A stretch of 64,000 nucleotides of DNA from Endozoicomonas elysicola (GCF_000710775.1 NZ_JOJP01000001.1:5505561-5569560), one strand, 5' to 3'; counted from the stretch's first letter, positions 25,325-34,324 are shown. Notes: a model not told the origin generated them from the letters alone. A program made the numbers and translations.

Positions 25325-25927
25325 ATGACGGTACAAAGTCCACACAAAAATAAGCCAGAGATTCAATCCTGCAGAGAAATTGCCCGTACCCGTCTGTTTC
25401 GGGTCGAAGAGCTGGATATCAAATTCTCGAACGGTGAAGAACGTATATATGAACGCCTGGGTGAATTTGATACAGGACATCAGGGCGTTATGGTGGTGCC
25501 ACTGATTGATCATCAGCATTTCATGATGATCCGGGAGTATGCTGCCGGAACTGAAGATTATCAGCTTACCCTCCCGAAAGGCCTGGCAGAGCCAGGAGAA
25601 ACTCTGGAAGAGGGAGGGAATAGAGAGCTTAAGGAAGAGGTCGGCTTCGGAGCCCACTGCTGGCACCATCTGGGAGACTTTACCCTCTCACCGAACTACA
25701 TGACTCGCAGCATTCATATTATGGTTGCGCAGAACCTTTATGAAGAGACGCTGGAAGGTGATGAGCCAGAACCACTGGAAGTTGAAACGTTTTCATTCGA
25801 TCAGCTAATGGAACTTTGTGCCCGACCAGACTTCACTGAAGCAAGAGTCATTGCAGCATTGTTTCTGGTACGAGAGCAACTTCAAGCCGGTTTATTAAGA
25901 CCTGTTGGCGACTTCGACAAGCCCTAG
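25325..25927 (+). CDS. nudE: ADP-sugar/ADP-compound Nudix hydrolase NudE
   Basis: The 200-residue protein has a complete Nudix box, G86-x5-E92-x7-R100-E-L-x-E-E-x-G107, within KGLAEPGETLEEGGNRELKE. Flanking sequence (EDYQLTLPKG, DFTLSPNYMTRSIHI) matches NudE, which splits ADP-ribose, NADH and Ap3A into AMP and a phosphate ester. The next gene encodes CysQ; nudE-cysQ neighbours are common in gammaproteobacteria, and both enzymes clear adenosine phosphate by-products. Confidence 0.92.
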   Translation: MTVQSPHKNKPEIQSCREIARTRLFRVEELDIKFSNGEERIYERLGEFDTGHQGVMVVPLIDHQHFMMIREYAAGTEDYQLTLPKGLAEPGETLEEGGNRELKEEVGFGAHCWHHLGDFTLSPNYMTRSIHIMVAQNLYEETLEGDEPEPLEVETFSFDQLMELCARPDFTEARVIAALFLVREQLQAGLLRPVGDFDKP

Positions 25928-25963
25928 CCATCAGAAAACCATTTGGCAAAACGAGTACGGGAT

Positions 25964-26791
25964 ATGAATAACAACCTTGAGTCTTTAGCTCCTCAGATAA
26001 TCAAGATTGCCCGTAAGGCAGGCAAGGCCATTCTGACCGTTTATCAGCAGGATGATGTCGGTATACAAACCAAGGCTGATGCTACCCCTGTCACCAATGC
26101 TGACCTTTCGGCTAATCTAGTTATCGTTGATGGTCTCAAACAGCTGTCTACCCAGTACCCTATTCTTTCTGAAGAATCAGAACATACGCCCTGGCAGGAA
26201 AGGAAAAACTGGCAGCGATACTGGCTAATTGACCCTTTGGACGGAACTAAAGAGTTTATTAACCGCAATGGCGAGTTCTCGGTCAATATCGCCCTGATCG
26301 AGAATAACTACCCTCTGCTTGGTATTGTGCATATTCCGACGACTGATACCACCTACTGGGGAGGGAAAGGCCTTGGTGCATGGAAGCAGGATAAAGGTGC
26401 TGAAGCACACGTTATATACCCCAGAAAGTTCACTCCAGAGCGGGAAGTCGTCGTACTTGGCAGCCGGAGCTATGGAACCGCAGAGTCCCGTAACTACCTC
26501 GACGCCTTAAAAGCTATTTACCCAAACCTTAAGTCTAAAAAAGTAGGAAGTGCTTTGAAAAGCTGCCTGGTAGCTGAAGGTCAGGCTGATATCTATCCGA
26601 GGCTTGGCCCTACCTCTGAGTGGGATACCGCTGCGGTTCAGGGCGTTGTTGAAGGGGTGGAAGGCTTATTTCTCAACCCTGCCGGTCAGCGTTTCTGCTA
26701 TAACATGAAGGAAAGCCTTATTAATACAGACTTTCTCGTACTCGGTGATAAATCAATTCCCTGGGCTGACTTCTGGCCACCCGCTACTTAA
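25964..26791 (+). CDS. cysQ: 3'(2'),5'-bisphosphate nucleotidase CysQ
   Basis: I use the ATG at 25964 (275 residues); a TTG seven codons upstream is possible. It is an inositol-monophosphatase-fold enzyme with ILSEESE, the metal site WLIDPLDGTKEF and the second metal motif TSEWDTAAV. CysQ hydrolyses 3'-phosphoadenosine-5'-phosphate, a toxic product of sulfate assimilation, to AMP. It lies 36 bp after nudE and is followed by a strong terminator. Confidence 0.92.
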   Translation: MNNNLESLAPQIIKIARKAGKAILTVYQQDDVGIQTKADATPVTNADLSANLVIVDGLKQLSTQYPILSEESEHTPWQERKNWQRYWLIDPLDGTKEFINRNGEFSVNIALIENNYPLLGIVHIPTTDTTYWGGKGLGAWKQDKGAEAHVIYPRKFTPEREVVVLGSRSYGTAESRNYLDALKAIYPNLKSKKVGSALKSCLVAEGQADIYPRLGPTSEWDTAAVQGVVEGVEGLFLNPAGQRFCYNMKESLINTDFLVLGDKSIPWADFWPPAT

Positions 26792-26830
26792 GCTCTTGGC
26801 CACGTGAAATCAACCAACGTAAATAAAGAC

Positions 26831-26860
26831 AGGCCGAGTAAAATTCGGCCTTCTTTCTTT
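26831..26860 (+). terminator. Rho-independent terminator after cysQ
   Basis: AGGCCGA (26831-26837) pairs with TCGGCCT (26845-26851), followed by TCTTTCTTT. It lies 40 bp past the cysQ stop and ends the nudE-cysQ operon. Confidence 0.85.
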
Positions 26861-26880
26861 AGCACCACACCTGCCAACCA

Positions 26881-27258
26881 TTAAAAGACATAATGAATGT
26901 CATCAACCTCAACCCTTGGCGCCCTGTCTGGTGGATTATCCACTTCTCCCTTAATAACTGCAGGGGATTTCAGCTTAACGCCTCTTTCGGGTAAAGCAGA
27001 GTCGTCAATCACCACATTGATCTCACCAGTTTCTCCACGAAACAGGTATATTTTCCCTTTGATTTTTTTAACAATTTCACCAGAAATCTTAACCAGCTCG
27101 TCATCATCAGATGCATTCAGAATTTCTTCAACGCTGTGTTTATGATACATGGGCTTTTCAAACATAACGCTCTCATCAAGCGCTAAACGTTTTTCCTGAG
27201 AACAGGCAGATGCAACAAAACCTGACAGGATTATTCCTAATAAATATCCTTTTTTCAT
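26881..27258 (-). CDS. OB-fold (BOF/YgiW-type) lipoprotein
   Basis: From the ATG at 27258 the product has 125 residues and a lipoprotein-like signal ending ASAC. The mature part follows the bacterial OB-fold family (NirD/YgiW/YdeI): SVEEILNASDDDELVKISGEIVKKI, then KIYLFRGETGEINVVIDDSAL and a last strand PRVEVDDIHYVF. These small periplasmic proteins are tied to envelope stress in several bacteria; their ligand is not established. It is monocistronic and convergent with cysQ. Confidence 0.82.
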   Translation of the reverse strand: MKKGYLLGIILSGFVASACSQEKRLALDESVMFEKPMYHKHSVEEILNASDDDELVKISGEIVKKIKGKIYLFRGETGEINVVIDDSALPERGVKLKSPAVIKGEVDNPPDRAPRVEVDDIHYVF

Positions 27259-27557
27259 AGCATTTATCTCTATTCGATCCATTATCTGATTATTCGGCGA
27301 TTCAGGATTATGATGAAACATCCATTTAAATCATTGAAAATAAAAGCCATTTAATTTTCATAGTGAATCTTCAGTAACATCCATGCTCAATAAGACCAAG
27401 TTCAGGATAGCAAATACTTTCAAGGTTTGTTCAAAGAGACCTATCACCTGTCGATATATTTTTTAGCTTTTTCAGAGTGTTAGTAAATTAAAATAATTTC
27501 AGAGAATTGTTCTCTATCGCTAAAAAATACTGTCTGATCAATACAGAAGGCCCTGTC

Positions 27558-28847
27558 ATGCCTATTCAAAAGACTCAAAAGCCATTAGAAATATCCTATG
27601 CCATACTCCTGAGTACATTGTTAATTAATCAGTGCTTTGCTTCAGAAGAAGAATGTACCAATCTATATGAACACCACCAATACTCTGGCCAGGTATTTTC
27701 GTTGTGCTCAAACGATGGTGTATCTCAAGACTTCTTTGGTAATCAACATTTTGCTGATGACTCAATCACATCCATCCAGCTGGCTCCCGGTCATGCACTT
27801 GAAGCCTGTGAAGAGCCAGATGGGAATGGAGTTTGTCGAACCTATTACGATTCGACGGCAAATGTTGGAGAAGAACTTAATGACACATTCTCTTATGCCC
27901 GCCTGATTCAGTTCAACTATCGCGATTTTTATATGGCGTTCATGTCAGACCCCCAATATCCGTGGTCATGCAAAACATCGAATGAAAGTTGTGATGATCA
28001 GAATAAAGCCTGGCGGGAAAATACTAATCACATTCAGAGCCTGAATGCGCTAATGACCGATCTTGGTAAAGAGCAGCTTGCAGGCGTAGTCATCAATGGT
28101 GATTTGACAGCTTTTGGCCACGACTGGCAATTCAATGCTTACCAGGAGTTATACCATAAACAGTTACAAATGAATGTCTACCCGGGCTTGGGCAATCATG
28201 ATATTTCAAACAATGTTAATGACTGCTTTGTGAATAACTGCGCCTCCAGAATGATGCTTTATCTCAAAGATCACGTGCGAACGTTGAATGTCCGCAGTTT
28301 TGACTATCATGATTCAGGAACTTATTACGAGTTTCCATCACTGAAAAGAAAATACAGTAAGAGCTTTGCTTACTCTTGGGATATTGGCGACATTCACTTT
28401 GTCCAACTGAATAACTACCCGACCTATAAAAATCACTGGAATGGCTGGAACTTTGGTAAAGCCCGACGGGACTACTTTAATATTCAATCCGCCAGAGATT
28501 GGCTTATTAATGATCTGGAACAGGCCAGTAATGAAGGGAAACATATTATTCTGAATTATCATATCTCTGGCTTTACCAATGATATAAAAGACATTCTGCG
28601 TAAATATAAAATTTCCGCTGTTTTTGCCGGACACCTGCACTCCTATGTAGGTTTAGTCAATTTTCACACTCTCTGGAATTTCTATGGCCCAGGTCAGCAC
28701 CTCCCGGTATTTCTTGGGGGAGCAGCTGTCTTTCAGAAGTACATGCTGGTTCGGTTTAAAGAGGATTTCTTTGAAGTCAGTATTGTGAAAAGTTCTCAAG
28801 GTGCTAACTATCAACTTGTGAAAGAGGGAGTATATCCACTGTACTAA
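27558..28847 (+). CDS. Secreted calcineurin-like metallophosphoesterase with N-terminal beta/gamma-crystallin-like domain
   Basis: I place the start at the ATG at 27558, with GAAGG upstream (429 residues). After a signal region ending QCFASEE there is a cysteine-containing domain (about residues 35-115) with CTNLYEHHQYSGQVFSLCS, DDSITSIQL and DTFSYARLIQF, the strand pattern of beta/gamma-crystallin or I36-type proteins. The rest is a phosphoesterase: FMSDPQYPW, VVINGDLTAFG, YPGLGNHD, IILNYHIS and FAGHLHSY supply the two-metal site. It probably hydrolyses phosphoesters outside the cytoplasm. The substrate is unknown. The gene stands alone. Confidence 0.8.
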   Translation: MPIQKTQKPLEISYAILLSTLLINQCFASEEECTNLYEHHQYSGQVFSLCSNDGVSQDFFGNQHFADDSITSIQLAPGHALEACEEPDGNGVCRTYYDSTANVGEELNDTFSYARLIQFNYRDFYMAFMSDPQYPWSCKTSNESCDDQNKAWRENTNHIQSLNALMTDLGKEQLAGVVINGDLTAFGHDWQFNAYQELYHKQLQMNVYPGLGNHDISNNVNDCFVNNCASRMMLYLKDHVRTLNVRSFDYHDSGTYYEFPSLKRKYSKSFAYSWDIGDIHFVQLNNYPTYKNHWNGWNFGKARRDYFNIQSARDWLINDLEQASNEGKHIILNYHISGFTNDIKDILRKYKISAVFAGHLHSYVGLVNFHTLWNFYGPGQHLPVFLGGAAVFQKYMLVRFKEDFFEVSIVKSSQGANYQLVKEGVYPLY

Positions 28848-29019
28848 ACTCCCCTATACCACATTTTCAAACGGAAAGCCGTTCGTGCTATTCCCTCAGA
28901 CCAATTCCTCATTCTGTGCCCTTCGAAAAGTATGGCGATAAGACAGACTGAACCCCTTGGCCTGAGGGCGGGATCAGATCATAATCCTTCACTGAATTAA
29001 CAATAAGAATAGTGAAGTC

Positions 29020-29652
29020 ATGTCAAAAACTATCAGTCTTACTTTCTGGGTGCTTGCTCTTATTTATATCCTGCTAATGAACCAACTGCCTGTTGCACTA
29101 GCATTAGTATCAAAAGCAGCTCCCATTCTTCTGCTATTGATTCCTGTCTGGAAACTTCTTGCCGGTAAATTACGGTTAGGCATGGTAATAGCAATTCTGT
29201 TTTCTGCAGGGGGGGACATTCTGCTGGCTCTTGATGGCGCGGTTGGAAATTTCTTTGTCCCTGGTTTAGCCAGCTTCTTAATAGCACAAGTGACTTATGC
29301 CATTTTATTCTGGCAGCATTCCAAATTTCATCGACAGCGTCTGTGGCTGGCTGCTGGCTATGTACCCATTGCTTTCATTCTTGCCTGGTTTATTTTGCCT
29401 GCCAGTGGAGAACTCCTTATTCCAGTAACTGCCTACTTAATGGCCATCAGTGCCATGGTTCTTGGAGCAGCTTTCTGCAATCGACCATGGCAATGGTTGT
29501 TTGTTGGTGCCAGTACGTTTGCTCTATCTGACAGTCTGATTGCCATCAATAAATTTATTGAGCCTCTGCCTTATGCCGGTGTTGCCATTATGCTGACCTA
29601 TTACCTGGCTCAGTATATGATTGTGAGCGGGATGATTAAGCCAGAAGATTAA
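29020..29652 (+). CDS. YhhN/TMEM86-family membrane protein (putative lysoplasmalogenase)
   Basis: The 210-residue protein is almost wholly hydrophobic, with about eight predicted helices. Family markers are FSAGGDILLAL, FVPGLASFLIAQVTYA and ASTFALSDSLIAINKF. Members related to TMEM86 cleave the vinyl-ether bond of lysoplasmalogens; most bacterial members are untested. It is followed at 5 bp by the racemase gene and is probably co-transcribed with it. Confidence 0.85.
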   Translation: MSKTISLTFWVLALIYILLMNQLPVALALVSKAAPILLLLIPVWKLLAGKLRLGMVIAILFSAGGDILLALDGAVGNFFVPGLASFLIAQVTYAILFWQHSKFHRQRLWLAAGYVPIAFILAWFILPASGELLIPVTAYLMAISAMVLGAAFCNRPWQWLFVGASTFALSDSLIAINKFIEPLPYAGVAIMLTYYLAQYMIVSGMIKPED

Positions 29653-29657
29653 AACCT

Positions 29658-30380
29658 GTGAAGACTATTGGATTACTGGGCGGAATGAGTTGGGAGTCCA
29701 CTGCGTATTATTACCGGCTCCTGAATGAAGGCGTGAAAGAGGCTCTGGGCGGACTGCACTCAGCAAAAATATGCCTCTACAGCGTAGATTTTGCAGAAGT
29801 GGAACAACTACAGCATCAGGGGAAATGGGAAGAAGCCGGCGCCTTGCTCGCCAATGCAGCAAAAGGGCTGGAGGCTGCTGGTGCAGAAGGGCTGATGATC
29901 TGTACCAATACCATGCATAAAGTGGCTCCCGCCATTGAGCAGGAGATATCGATCCCACTACTGCACATCGCCGATGCTACGGCTCAGTTGCTGGTCGCTG
30001 AAGGTATCAAAACCGTGGGTCTGCTGGGTACGGCATTCACTATGGAACAAGACTTCTACAAAGGCCGGTTAACTGAGCACTATGGTCTTCAGGTTATCAC
30101 GCCAGATAAGCTCCAGAGAAAAGTGGTCCACAATATTATCTATAACGAGCTCTGCTTGGGGGATATTCAGGAATCATCCCGTCAGTCCTATATCGATATT
30201 ATTAACAACTTGAACGACTTGGGAGCTGAGGCCGTGATCCTGGGGTGTACTGAGATTGGCCTTTTAGTCCAACAGCAACACGTTTCCATTCCACTGTATG
30301 ATACAACTCGAATTCATGCAGAATCTGCTGTGAAATGGATGCTTCAAGAGCCGGACTCAGTTGCTGGCAACCTATTATAA
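29658..30380 (+). CDS. ygeA: Amino-acid racemase of the Asp/Glu racemase family, YgeA type
   Basis: The 240-residue protein starts at a GTG and reads very like E. coli YgeA: TIGLLGGMSWESTAYYYR, then LMICTNTMHKVA with the first catalytic cysteine and VILGCTEIGLLV with the second. YgeA is a broad-specificity amino-acid racemase. Its last 37 bp overlap the 3' end of the convergent lipoprotein gene. The gap to the YhhN gene is 5 bp. Confidence 0.9.
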   Translation: MKTIGLLGGMSWESTAYYYRLLNEGVKEALGGLHSAKICLYSVDFAEVEQLQHQGKWEEAGALLANAAKGLEAAGAEGLMICTNTMHKVAPAIEQEISIPLLHIADATAQLLVAEGIKTVGLLGTAFTMEQDFYKGRLTEHYGLQVITPDKLQRKVVHNIIYNELCLGDIQESSRQSYIDIINNLNDLGAEAVILGCTEIGLLVQQQHVSIPLYDTTRIHAESAVKWMLQEPDSVAGNLL

Positions 30381-30934
30381 GGCAGTCGATGTATTAACGT
30401 CGGTAGTCTGGAGGGTGTATTCCACCTGTCCCGTAAAAAAATATGTGCATGGGCCAGCCCCTTTATCGATCGGTTGGTAGGGGGATTGATATGCACCACC
30501 CACTCAAAGCCTGCTTCACTGAATAGCTCTGGAAAGTGTAGCTTTAGCAGCTCCTCTGATTTCTGTTCCAGGGCACCTCGGTCCCAGAATGGATCTGTGG
30601 AAAACATCAACAGCTGGTAGACACCATCTTCCAACCAATATCCATAATTATTAGTTACCAGCCGGTATTGTTCAGGACACCCCTTCTCGACACACCAGAC
30701 AGCCTTATGTTTATCCATACCAAAGATATTCTGATAGACAGAGAACTCCGGCGAAAGATTCTGCGCCTTCAACCCAGCAAGGTACTCATCATAAATACGC
30801 TGACCTTCTGCTGTCCTTACCGGCAGGAGCTGTCCTGACTTAATCTGCTGCCAGGTAACGGCTTCAGTGAGGGTTCCCTGGTGGCACCCAAAGAGTACCA
30901 AGGCAAGAAATGCTGGCTTAACAAGACTTTTCAT
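30344..30934 (-). CDS. Lipoprotein of unknown function
   Basis: The 196-residue product has a short lipoprotein signal with lipobox LFGC (Cys17). The body has no motif I can name. It contains a CVEKGC cysteine pair, aromatic-rich stretches (DGVYQLLMFSTDPFW) and a conserved-looking HINPPTNRSIKGLAHAHIF. Its 3' end overlaps ygeA by 37 bp on the opposite strand, which is unusual and could mean a slightly extended C-terminus. Confidence 0.65.
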   Translation of the reverse strand: MKSLVKPAFLALVLFGCHQGTLTEAVTWQQIKSGQLLPVRTAEGQRIYDEYLAGLKAQNLSPEFSVYQNIFGMDKHKAVWCVEKGCPEQYRLVTNNYGYWLEDGVYQLLMFSTDPFWDRGALEQKSEELLKLHFPELFSEAGFEWVVHINPPTNRSIKGLAHAHIFLRDRWNTPSRLPTLIHRLPYNRLPATESGS

Positions 30935-31265
30935 ATTCCAAGTCAGTCAGTTTCGATAACTCCACTATAGACCGGACAATGAACACGGAGCTTCAGATAT
31001 GCGCACCAAACAGAGTCACTTTTATGCCTGTTTTTTGGGCAGGTAACATATTTAACGCTACGGCATAATTCTCAACGGCTCTTCAATCACCGCACTCCAA
31101 GAGTCAACAGACGAAAAAACAAATAGTTAGAAGCCATATTCTTTTACCTGATAAAAAATCTGACTAATTGGCCAGCTAATTGCTTAAGCACTAAAAGCTG
31201 ATGATTTAGTCAGCAATTAACAATCCTGACAATTATAAAAAACAAGCAGCTGAAAGGGGAAACAT
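30935..31265 (+). promoter_or_regulatory. xanP upstream region with RutR-like operators
   Basis: This 331-bp gap separates the divergent lipoprotein gene and xanP. CTGACTAATTGGCCAG at 31160-31175 agrees with the RutR consensus TTGACCAnnTGGTCAA at 10 of 14 fixed positions. A weaker palindrome, CTGATGATTTAGTCAG at 31198-31213 (9 of 14), lies 38 bp downstream. AAGGGGAAA just before 31266 is the xanP ribosome binding site. Nothing else was recognised here. Confidence 0.45.
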
Positions 31266-32666
31266 ATGAACAGTGAACAGGCAGAAGCTGGAAATCAGGA
31301 TCTTATCTATCAACTGGATGACCGGCCACCAGCGCCGCAGGCGTTTTTCGCCGCCCTTCAGCATGTTCTGGCCAGTTTTGTCGGTGTGATTACTCCGACA
31401 CTGATCATTGGTGGTGTCCTTGGCCTCGGAGAACACATTCCCTACCTGATCAGCATGGCGCTGATCGTCTCTGGAGTAGGTACCTTTATTCAAGCCCGAC
31501 GGTTTGGGCCTGTTGGTGCAGGCATGATCTGCCTTCAAGGTACAAGCTTTGCTTTTCTGGGTTCTGTACTCGCTGCCGGATTTATTGCCAAAAGTCAGGG
31601 AGGAGGCCCTAACGAGATTCTCTCTCTGATTTTTGGTATCTGTTTTCTGGGTGCATTTGTGGAAATAGTCCTGTCCCAGTTTCTTGATAAACTGAAAAGA
31701 ATCATTACGCCCCTGGTAACCGGTATTGTCATCACCATTATCGGAATTTCACTCATAAAGGTGGGCATGACCGATCTGGCTGGAGGGTTCAAAGCGCCCG
31801 ACTTTGGAAGCCTGCAGAACCTGGCACTGGGTGGTTCGGTACTGGCAGTCATCATTATGCTCAATCGATCCAGTAACCAATGGCTGCGACTGTCGTCCAT
31901 TGTCATTGGTTTGATTACCGGTATGGCTCTGGCCCTGTTTATGGGTAAAACCAGTACTGCAGCCATTATGGAATCAATTTCGCAACAACCATGGCTCAGC
32001 ATTCCTGTTCCCTTTAAATATGGCTTCTCTTTTGACTGGGTCGCCTTTCTGCCCATTGCCATCATTTATCTGATCACAGCTATTGAATCTACCGGAGACC
32101 TGACCGCTAACTGCATGATCTCCAAGCAGCCCATTCAGGGAGAAAACTACCTTCGTCGTATTAAAGGCGGTGTTCTGGGTGATGGTTTCAACTCCATGCT
32201 GGCTGCTGTTTTCAACACCTTTCCCAACACCACCTTCAGCCAGAATAACGGGGTTATTCAACTGACGGGTGTGGCCAGCCGTTATGTTGGTTATTTTGTG
32301 GCTGGCATTCTGGTCATTCTCGGCTTGTTCCCTGTGGTAGGAGCCATCCTGCAGCAGATCCCCAAGCCTGTACTGGGTGGAGCAACACTGGTTATGTTTG
32401 GCACCGTTGCTGCCGCCGGGGTCAAGATTCTTGCAGCAGAGCAACTGGACCGCCGAAAGCTGCTGATTATGGCTGTCTCTTTCGGGATTGGACTGGGTGT
32501 TACGCTGGTACCCGATCTGTTGAAAGAAATGCCGAAAGTGGTGCAGAACATTTTTGGCTCGGCAGTCACTTCCGGAGGCCTCTCTGCCATTCTCCTGAGT
32601 CTTCTCCTGCCCTCTGATGAGACGAATGAAGAACACGTTTCTCCTGCGGTTGCCGAGCAGGTCTGA
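31266..32666 (+). CDS. xanP: NCS2 xanthine permease, XanP-like
   Basis: The 466-residue polytopic protein belongs to the uracil/xanthine branch of the NCS2 family. Key stretches are LQHVLASFVGVITPTLIIGG, AIESTGDLTANCMISKQPI, GGVLGDGFNSMLAA and FSQNNGVIQLTGVASRYVG, the last being the xanthine/urate-type substrate motif. It would import xanthine with protons. It lies upstream of a Tsx-like outer-membrane channel gene and a RutR-like regulator. With XdhABC it would complete uptake and oxidation of xanthine. Confidence 0.9.
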   Translation: MNSEQAEAGNQDLIYQLDDRPPAPQAFFAALQHVLASFVGVITPTLIIGGVLGLGEHIPYLISMALIVSGVGTFIQARRFGPVGAGMICLQGTSFAFLGSVLAAGFIAKSQGGGPNEILSLIFGICFLGAFVEIVLSQFLDKLKRIITPLVTGIVITIIGISLIKVGMTDLAGGFKAPDFGSLQNLALGGSVLAVIIMLNRSSNQWLRLSSIVIGLITGMALALFMGKTSTAAIMESISQQPWLSIPVPFKYGFSFDWVAFLPIAIIYLITAIESTGDLTANCMISKQPIQGENYLRRIKGGVLGDGFNSMLAAVFNTFPNTTFSQNNGVIQLTGVASRYVGYFVAGILVILGLFPVVGAILQQIPKPVLGGATLVMFGTVAAAGVKILAAEQLDRRKLLIMAVSFGIGLGVTLVPDLLKEMPKVVQNIFGSAVTSGGLSAILLSLLLPSDETNEEHVSPAVAEQV

Positions 32667-32706
32667 CGTTTCCGCCATCTATTAATTCCTAATTCCAAGA
32701 ACCCAC

Positions 32707-32730
32707 CGCTGAAGGCTTAGGTCTTCAGCG
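32707..32730 (+). other. Hairpin between xanP and the Tsx-like gene
   Basis: CGCTGAAG and CTTCAGCG (8 bp, perfect) enclose GCTTAGGT. No U-tract follows, so it is more likely an RNA-stabilising or partially terminating element in an xanP-tsx transcript than a full terminator. Confidence 0.4.
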
Positions 32731-32776
32731 TCAGGGAAGCTTTGTCCTGAAAATAACAACCCAAAAGGAAGCCACC

Positions 32777-33532
32777 ATGAAAATGAAAAAAACAATAACT
32801 GCCTTTGCCTCTGTACTGGCACTGACCTCTATAAATGCTGAAGCTAAAACCCTCTGGAGTGATAACAGTATCAGCCTGCTCTATGGCTCAACCTTTGAAG
32901 GTGCTGAAGAGGATAAGAAAAAGGTTACCTTGACCCTAGAGCATGCCAGTGGCCATAGCTGGGGGGATGTATTCTTCTTTATGGATCGCTTGAGGGCAAC
33001 GGAAGGGGATAACAACAGTGAAGTCTGGTCAGAACTGCATCCACGCTTCAGTATTCCCAAATTGACGGGAATGGACTGGGACAGTGGGCTGATCAAAGAT
33101 TTTTATCTCTCAACACAGATTGAAATGGGCAGCAATAAAAACGTTAACCAGACTAACTATCTGGTCGGTGCAGGCGTTGACTTCGATGTGCCCGGATTCA
33201 AGTTCCTGAAGGTGAACGCATACGGTCGATCCAATGAAAACTACGACAGTAACTACCAGGTTTCTCCCGCATGGGCAGTACCCTTTGACCTCGGCAACCA
33301 GAAGTTTCTCTTTGATGGCTGGATCGACTGGGTCAGTAAAACGAAAAATAACGGCGCAGATGTTACCTCAAACTGGCAGACCCATCTGCAACTCAAATAT
33401 GACCTGGGTAATCTCTGGGGCAGTGAGCATACCGTTTATGTAGGCACCGAATATCGTTATTGGCACAACAAGTTTGGCGTAAGTGGCTGGAATGAACGAG
33501 TGTGGCAGGGCTTGATAAAAGTGCATTTGTAA
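32777..33532 (+). CDS. Tsx/OmpK-family nucleoside-specific outer-membrane channel
   Basis: The 251-residue protein has a signal peptide (cleavage after NAEA) and a beta-barrel body ending in the aromatic-rich last strand RVWQGLIKVHL. Family clues are TLWSDNSISLLYGSTF at the N-terminus, DVFFFMDRLRA and the YVGTEYRYWHNKFG strand, as in Tsx and OmpK. Tsx lets nucleosides across the outer membrane. With XanP it forms an outer/inner membrane pair for purines. AAGGAAG precedes the ATG. Confidence 0.87.
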   Translation: MKMKKTITAFASVLALTSINAEAKTLWSDNSISLLYGSTFEGAEEDKKKVTLTLEHASGHSWGDVFFFMDRLRATEGDNNSEVWSELHPRFSIPKLTGMDWDSGLIKDFYLSTQIEMGSNKNVNQTNYLVGAGVDFDVPGFKFLKVNAYGRSNENYDSNYQVSPAWAVPFDLGNQKFLFDGWIDWVSKTKNNGADVTSNWQTHLQLKYDLGNLWGSEHTVYVGTEYRYWHNKFGVSGWNERVWQGLIKVHL

Positions 33533-33552
33533 TATCGAAACATACTGCTTTT

Positions 33553-33612
33553 GAAGTATCATACTGGCTTGGTATCACCCTCCCGGCATGCCGGTATCAG
33601 GAATGATACTTC
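33553..33612. promoter_or_regulatory. Nested palindromes upstream of the RutR-like gene
   Basis: A perfect 10-bp inverted repeat (GAAGTATCAT at 33553-33562, ATGATACTTC at 33603-33612) encloses a perfect 12-bp palindrome CCGGCATGCCGG (33583-33594) and further GTATCA copies. It lies between the Tsx-like gene and the regulator, 48 bp before the regulator start. It may be a terminator of the former or an operator of the latter. It does not resemble the RutR consensus. Confidence 0.45.
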
Positions 33613-33660
33613 TTCTCTCATCACCTGAGGTTACAACCATTAGCAGGATTGAATGAGCAT

Positions 33661-34305
33661 ATGGAAGCAGTTGCGAAAAAATACCGTCCCGGCAAGATCC
33701 GGGAAAATAATAAAAAAAGCATTCTGGCCGCTGCCGAACAAGAGTTTGTGACCCACGGCTTCAAGGGCGCTACCATGCAGCGTATCGCTGAACGGGCAAA
33801 CCTTCCCAAAGCCAACGTTCACTACTACTTCAGCAATAAGCTCTCGCTCTATGCTGCCGTTCTGTCAAATATCTTGAAGCTATGGGATCAGAGCTTTAAC
33901 AGCTTGAGTCCCGAGGATGCCCCAGAAGAAGCACTGGCAGCCTATATACATACCAAAATCATGTTCTCCCGAAAGAATCCCCTGGCATCCAGAATCTTTG
34001 CCCAGGAGATCATCAATGGAGGTCCTCACCTCACGGCGTATTTTGGAGAGGATTACCGGAAATGGTTTCGTGGACGGGCACAGGTATTCAAGGCTTGGTC
34101 TGACCAAGGAAAAATGGACCCGGTCGATCCTGTGCACCTGATCTTTCTGCTCTGGTCATCCACTCAGCATTATGCAGACTTTTCCTACCAGATCGCACAG
34201 GCCCTTGGGAAAGATAAGCTCGAGCAGTCTGACTACGATCAGGCAACAGAGACGTTAACCCGGATAGTTCTGAAAGGGCTGGGCATTACTCCAAACCAAC
34301 GTTAA
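33661..34305 (+). CDS. rutR: TetR-family regulator, RutR-like
   Basis: I choose the ATG at 33661 over a TTG at 33649 that would sit directly on the AGGA ribosome binding site; 214 residues. The N-terminal helix-turn-helix (TMQRIAERANLPKANVHYYF) is TetR type. The C-terminal part tracks E. coli RutR (HTKIMFSRKNPLASRIFAQE, then HLIFLLWSSTQHYADF). RutR senses uracil and thymine and controls pyrimidine breakdown and purine genes. No rut genes are here; instead xanP and a Tsx-like gene are adjacent, so its likely targets are purine transport and xdhABC. Confidence 0.8.
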   Translation: MEAVAKKYRPGKIRENNKKSILAAAEQEFVTHGFKGATMQRIAERANLPKANVHYYFSNKLSLYAAVLSNILKLWDQSFNSLSPEDAPEEALAAYIHTKIMFSRKNPLASRIFAQEIINGGPHLTAYFGEDYRKWFRGRAQVFKAWSDQGKMDPVDPVHLIFLLWSSTQHYADFSYQIAQALGKDKLEQSDYDQATETLTRIVLKGLGITPNQR

Positions 34306-34324
34306 CGCTACTTGAAAAATCGGC

